Assembly (NCBI GenBank): GCA_903891335.1
Contig: CAITDX010000049.1
Coordinates: forward strand, 1-8,690
Direction of reading: 5' to 3'
DNA length: 8,690 bases
Source: an uncultured bacterium
GTDB lineage: Bacteria > Patescibacteriota > Microgenomatia > UBA1400 > PJMF01
Below the pieces are notes generated by a model, which saw only the letters and a list, made by a program, of their open reading frames with translations, made no database searches and had not been told where the DNA came from. Position numbers and translations under genes: made by a program. Position 1 is the first letter of the stretch. Every line of letters begins with the position of its first letter. This document shows, in pieces, positions 6,741 to 8,690 of the stretch.

Positions 6741-7658
6741 TTATTGGTTTTCAACTGTTTCTTCAAGTTGTGTCTCTGTTATGGTGAATTCACTCATTTT
6801 TTGCAAATTTTCCAGAGGATTATTTGCGATGGCGATGATGATGCCGATTAGTAAGAGACTAATTGGACCATAGGCAAGCAGCTTGTAACGTAGGCTGCGA
6901 CCACTTGATAAGGTTGGCTTGAGTTGACCCTTGATTTTGACCAGATTGAGATATAGCTCATAGGAGAAACGATACATGCTCATCGTAGTGATGGCAAAAA
7001 CGAGTAAATACGCGATGTAGCCAATGAGGCCAAGAAAACCATTGATTTCAAGGAGTCTGTTGTATGCGTTCATCGATAAGAACCAGATGGTGGTGTAGAT
7101 GAGTCCTGCTGCAAAAATGCGACCAAACACTGGCCAGAAGTAGCCTCGCACATATTCACGACTCTTCACCATGACTGATGGTACACTCTCACCTGGTTTC
7201 CAGATGAAAAAGGTAAAAGCCAACCAGGTGGCAATAATTAAGCCAGGAATGATGAGGAGAAGAATGCCAGAATAAATGGCCAGCACCATCAGAAATAATA
7301 GCCAATAGATACTAAGACCGTCTGCAAAGCTAATTTCTTTGAAGGTTTGACGAATGGCCGTGATGGGCTTGCGTACTGCTGCTAACTCTAATAAAAGTAC
7401 TCGCCCACCAATGGCAAAAAAGAAGATGAGCAAAGCAATTCCGCTAAGGCCAAGTAAGCTACCGGTTAGCCAATTGAGTTCCAAATTGAGCGCTTGACTG
7501 CCAAACGTAATTGCTACGATCAGTACGCCTAGACCTAGGCCGATGCCAAAATAAAGTAGGGTCGCATATAAATAGGTTTTAAGCAGCATGGTCCAGTTGC
7601 TACTAATGTAATTGTAAGTATCTTGAGCCAAAGTCGACAAAGAATTAAGTTTTTTCAT
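6741..7658 (-). CDS. Polytopic membrane protein of unknown function
   Basis: I do not recognise a specific gene. The 305-aa product has about six to seven hydrophobic helices (near 27-52, 66-92, 114-134, 135-155, 176-198, 208-232 and 260-279), a short charged N terminus and an acidic C-terminal tail (FTITETQLEETVENQ). The segment LLLIIPGLIIATWLAFTFFIWKPGESVPSVMVKSREYVRGYFW, at about 133-175 (key parts IPGLI, KPGESV and the following S.EYVRG), resembles the IPGx...E...S...G pattern of DUF975, YciC and glycerophosphodiester-phosphodiesterase membrane-domain proteins. That link is only a resemblance. It starts with ATG at 7658, with no Shine-Dalgarno site and a possible -10 only 9 bp upstream. 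It is the first gene of the leftward run and stands 66 bp before tdh, so it may be cotranscribed with the threonine genes, but no functional tie is evident. Confidence 0.85.
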   Translation of the reverse strand: MKKLNSLSTLAQDTYNYISSNWTMLLKTYLYATLLYFGIGLGLGVLIVAITFGSQALNLELNWLTGSLLGLSGIALLIFFFAIGGRVLLLELAAVRKPITAIRQTFKEISFADGLSIYWLLFLMVLAIYSGILLLIIPGLIIATWLAFTFFIWKPGESVPSVMVKSREYVRGYFWPVFGRIFAAGLIYTTIWFLSMNAYNRLLEINGFLGLIGYIAYLLVFAITTMSMYRFSYELYLNLVKIKGQLKPTLSSGRSLRYKLLAYGPISLLLIGIIIAIANNPLENLQKMSEFTITETQLEETVENQ

Positions 7659-7667
7659 TATGTTTGT

Positions 7668-7673
7668 ATCTTA
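7668..7673 (-). promoter_or_regulatory. Possible -10 box (TAAGAT) for the leftward genes
   Basis: On the minus strand TAAGAT ends 9 bp before the ATG of the membrane-protein gene. It matches four of six consensus bases and has no clear -35. If it is the promoter, the transcript would begin within a few bases of the ATG and be essentially leaderless, in line with the missing ribosome binding site. Confidence 0.3.
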
Positions 7674-7714
7674 GCGCGATTGCAGGAGAAAGGCTAGGGA
7701 GAGGTGTTTGCTTG

Positions 7715-7723
7715 TGTTATGAT
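7715..7723 (+). promoter_or_regulatory. Extended -10 promoter (TGnTATGAT) for the ART-like gene
   Basis: TGTTATGAT contains a TGn extension and a five-of-six match to TATAAT. No -35 is seen at the right distance (sequence around 7695-7700 is purine-rich), which is acceptable for extended -10 promoters. The start codon at 7732 lies 8 bp after the box, so transcription from it would give a leaderless mRNA. Confidence 0.5.
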
Positions 7724-7731
7724 TTTGGTTA

Positions 7732-8361
7732 ATGAGAATTTTTGATTCACTATTTAACTCAAGCGATCTTGAAAAGATAAGAGGAATTGCTTCTTTTAAT
7801 TATTCTAGTATTCCAGGCGGTTATAGGTTGGGTAACTCAGCATACGAGAGAATAATTTTATTTAAAGGAGCGCAACGAGGGCTGGAGCGTAAAGGTATGC
7901 CTTCACATGCAGTTGAAAAAAACAAATTAAATTTAATCGATCATGCTAAGACGGTCATTGAAGCTGGTCGTGATGTGGAAATAGAAGATCTTTTTGAGAA
8001 TCATACTTCAGGTAACTCCCTTTCTCCCCTGGTTTCAACAACATTTAATCCTGAAATGGCTCAAGTTTTTGCCTCTCATCGTTATAATAAGAACTTCACT
8101 ATTTATCAGGTAGAGATTCCCGCAAATCGTTGTGTCTTTGATTTACACGATGTGGGTAATTGTGGTTCTTCTGGAGAAATTTTTGTTCTTGGTGGAATTT
8201 TTCCAGAAGAAATCGTTGCTGTGAAAATTGATAATAGTGATAGTGCCTCAGAGCTTTTATTTACTGATGAAAGTGGCACAAATTTAATCAAGGATAGACC
8301 ACAACATGATTCTGTAAATAGATCTGTTAAAAATATTCATAATTGGAAAAGAGTTAGGTAG
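7732..8361 (+). CDS. Orphan protein with ADP-ribosyltransferase-like features
   Basis: A 209-aa soluble protein with no signal peptide or membrane helix. I do not recognise a named family, but three segments fall in the order expected of the R-S-E class of ADP-ribosyltransferase fold: a beta-strand ending IILFKGAQRG (41-50, where toxins often have LYRG), LSPLVSTTFNPEMAQVFA (97-114, the STS/STT strand and following helix), and SSGEIFVLGGIFPEEIVAV (146-164), where Glu149 would be the catalytic glutamate and GGI.PE.IV resembles the strand after it in bacterial ART toxins. FTIYQVEIPAN (122-132) would be the strand between. The position of the usual Arg is Lys45, with Arg49 close by, so activity is uncertain. 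The gene is visibly more AT-rich than its neighbours (17 of 60 G+C at 7741-7800 against 30 of 60 at 6421-6480), which suggests recent acquisition. No partner or immunity gene is adjacent. Confidence 0.5.
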   Translation: MRIFDSLFNSSDLEKIRGIASFNYSSIPGGYRLGNSAYERIILFKGAQRGLERKGMPSHAVEKNKLNLIDHAKTVIEAGRDVEIEDLFENHTSGNSLSPLVSTTFNPEMAQVFASHRYNKNFTIYQVEIPANRCVFDLHDVGNCGSSGEIFVLGGIFPEEIVAVKIDNSDSASELLFTDESGTNLIKDRPQHDSVNRSVKNIHNWKRVR

Positions 8362-8596
8362 ATAGGGAGTTGGGTAAAAGACCTTTAGTTCTATTCGGGG
8401 ACTGGGCGCGCCGTCGGAGAGACAGAGACGCTGAGTTATTGAGCATAATGCTCCTTCACTAGCGCTTCGTGTGCATTATTAATTCAGGACTCCACTCTTC
8501 GAGTGCTAGCCACGCGCTTCGTAAATCCTCAGTTTTTGAAAATATTTCAACCTCGCTTGGCTGCGGAACCACAGTTTCTCCTCCAAAGTCCCTTCA
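8362..8596. other. Non-coding stretch with clustered inverted and direct repeats
   Basis: No open frame of useful length is present on either strand. The stretch holds a palindrome GAGCATAATGCTC (8441-8453), a longer stem ATAATGC/GCATTAT (8445-8451 with 8473-8479) enclosing CAC/GTG, a hairpin CACTC-TTC-GAGTG (8493-8505), a 9-bp direct repeat GCGCTTCGT (8462-8470 and 8514-8522), a possible closing stem CTGAG/CTCAG (8431-8435 with 8528-8532), TTGAAA-ATA-TTTCAA (8536-8550), and an imperfect dyad CTGCGGAACCACAG (8561-8574). G+C is higher than in the ART-like gene before it. It could be a structured RNA, an unrecognised repeat or a decayed gene; no known RNA family was recognised. Confidence 0.5.
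8462..8522. repeat. 9-bp direct repeat GCGCTTCGT, two copies 52 bp apart
   Basis: GCGCTTCGT occurs at 8462-8470 and 8514-8522. The copies flank the CACTC/GAGTG hairpin and begin 52 bp apart. Two copies are too few to call an iteron set; they may be a binding-site pair or the product of a small duplication. Confidence 0.4.
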
Positions 8597-8638
8597 ACAA
8601 ATAAAAAAAACGGCCTCATAGCCGTCTTTTTTATTTGT
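8597..8638. terminator. Bidirectional intrinsic terminator
   Basis: Two 18-nt arms, 8597-8614 and 8621-8638, are complementary with one mismatch and enclose a 6-nt loop CTCATA. The core is ACGGC/GCCGT; it is flanked by an A-tract on the left and a T-tract on the right, so each strand shows a GC stem followed by T residues. It would end transcripts coming rightward from the ART-like gene or intergenic RNA, and leftward from whatever lies beyond the window. Confidence 0.88.
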
Positions 8639-8644
8639 CGGGAC

Positions 8645-8669
8645 ACCGTTCAAAAACGGTCACCTTTTT
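8645..8669 (+). terminator. Second hairpin with a T-run (possible backup terminator or repeat end)
   Basis: ACCGTT-CAAA-AACGGT (8645-8660) is a perfect 6-bp stem with a 4-nt loop, followed after CACC by five T (8665-8669). The 4-nt spacer before the T-run makes it a weaker terminator than the one just upstream. The sequence GGGACACCGTT at its left edge could instead belong to a dispersed repeat. Confidence 0.4.
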
Positions 8670-8690
8670 CCTTTAGTTTAGATTGATTCA

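Noticed and set aside
7719..7745. Eight-codon ORF (ATG at 7719, stop TGA at 7743-7745) after GGGAGAGGTG, possible leader peptide
   Set aside because: It overlaps the -10 box and the start of the ART-like gene, and spacing to the purine-rich site is long. Nothing supports translation.
8362..8690. CRISPR array or tRNA gene in the non-coding right end
   Set aside because: Repeats are short, only two copies and not regularly spaced with unique spacers. No cloverleaf or CCA-like tRNA pattern could be drawn.

Overview
The window looks like a piece of bacterial chromosome from a lineage with moderate GC and tightly packed genes. The best guess is a Candidate Phyla Radiation (Patescibacteria) genome, possibly a Microgenomates relative. 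That guess is inference: it rests on the style of the adaptor and membrane proteins, weak or absent Shine-Dalgarno sites at several genes, and a macrolide-type exporter with no outer-membrane channel gene beside it. UGA acts as a stop (end of the ATPase gene), so the standard bacterial code fits.

Left part, + strand (1-3241). The window opens inside the last codons of a NuoF-like NADH-binding flavoprotein, recognised by its C-terminal Fe-S cysteine pattern. A 47-bp gap with a TATAAT box follows. Then come three tightly coupled genes for a MacAB/YknXYZ-type ABC exporter: membrane-anchored adaptor, ATPase and permease.

Middle part, - strand (3245-7658). Four genes run leftward and could form one operon, with gaps of 82, 31 and 9 bp or less: an unknown polytopic membrane protein, an SDR-type L-threonine 3-dehydrogenase, 2-amino-3-ketobutyrate CoA ligase, and a DHA1-type MFS efflux transporter. 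The two enzymes make a complete two-step path from threonine to glycine plus acetyl-CoA. The MFS gene meets the ABC permease gene tail to tail with 3 bp between the stop codons.

Right part (7659-8690). A 73-bp divergent promoter region leads to an AT-rich orphan gene on the + strand. Its 209-aa product has features of an ADP-ribosyltransferase fold and is the most unusual protein here. About 235 bp without an ORF follow. This stretch is rich in short inverted and direct repeats and could fold as an RNA. It ends in a very symmetric bidirectional terminator and a second hairpin, and nothing coding was seen after that.
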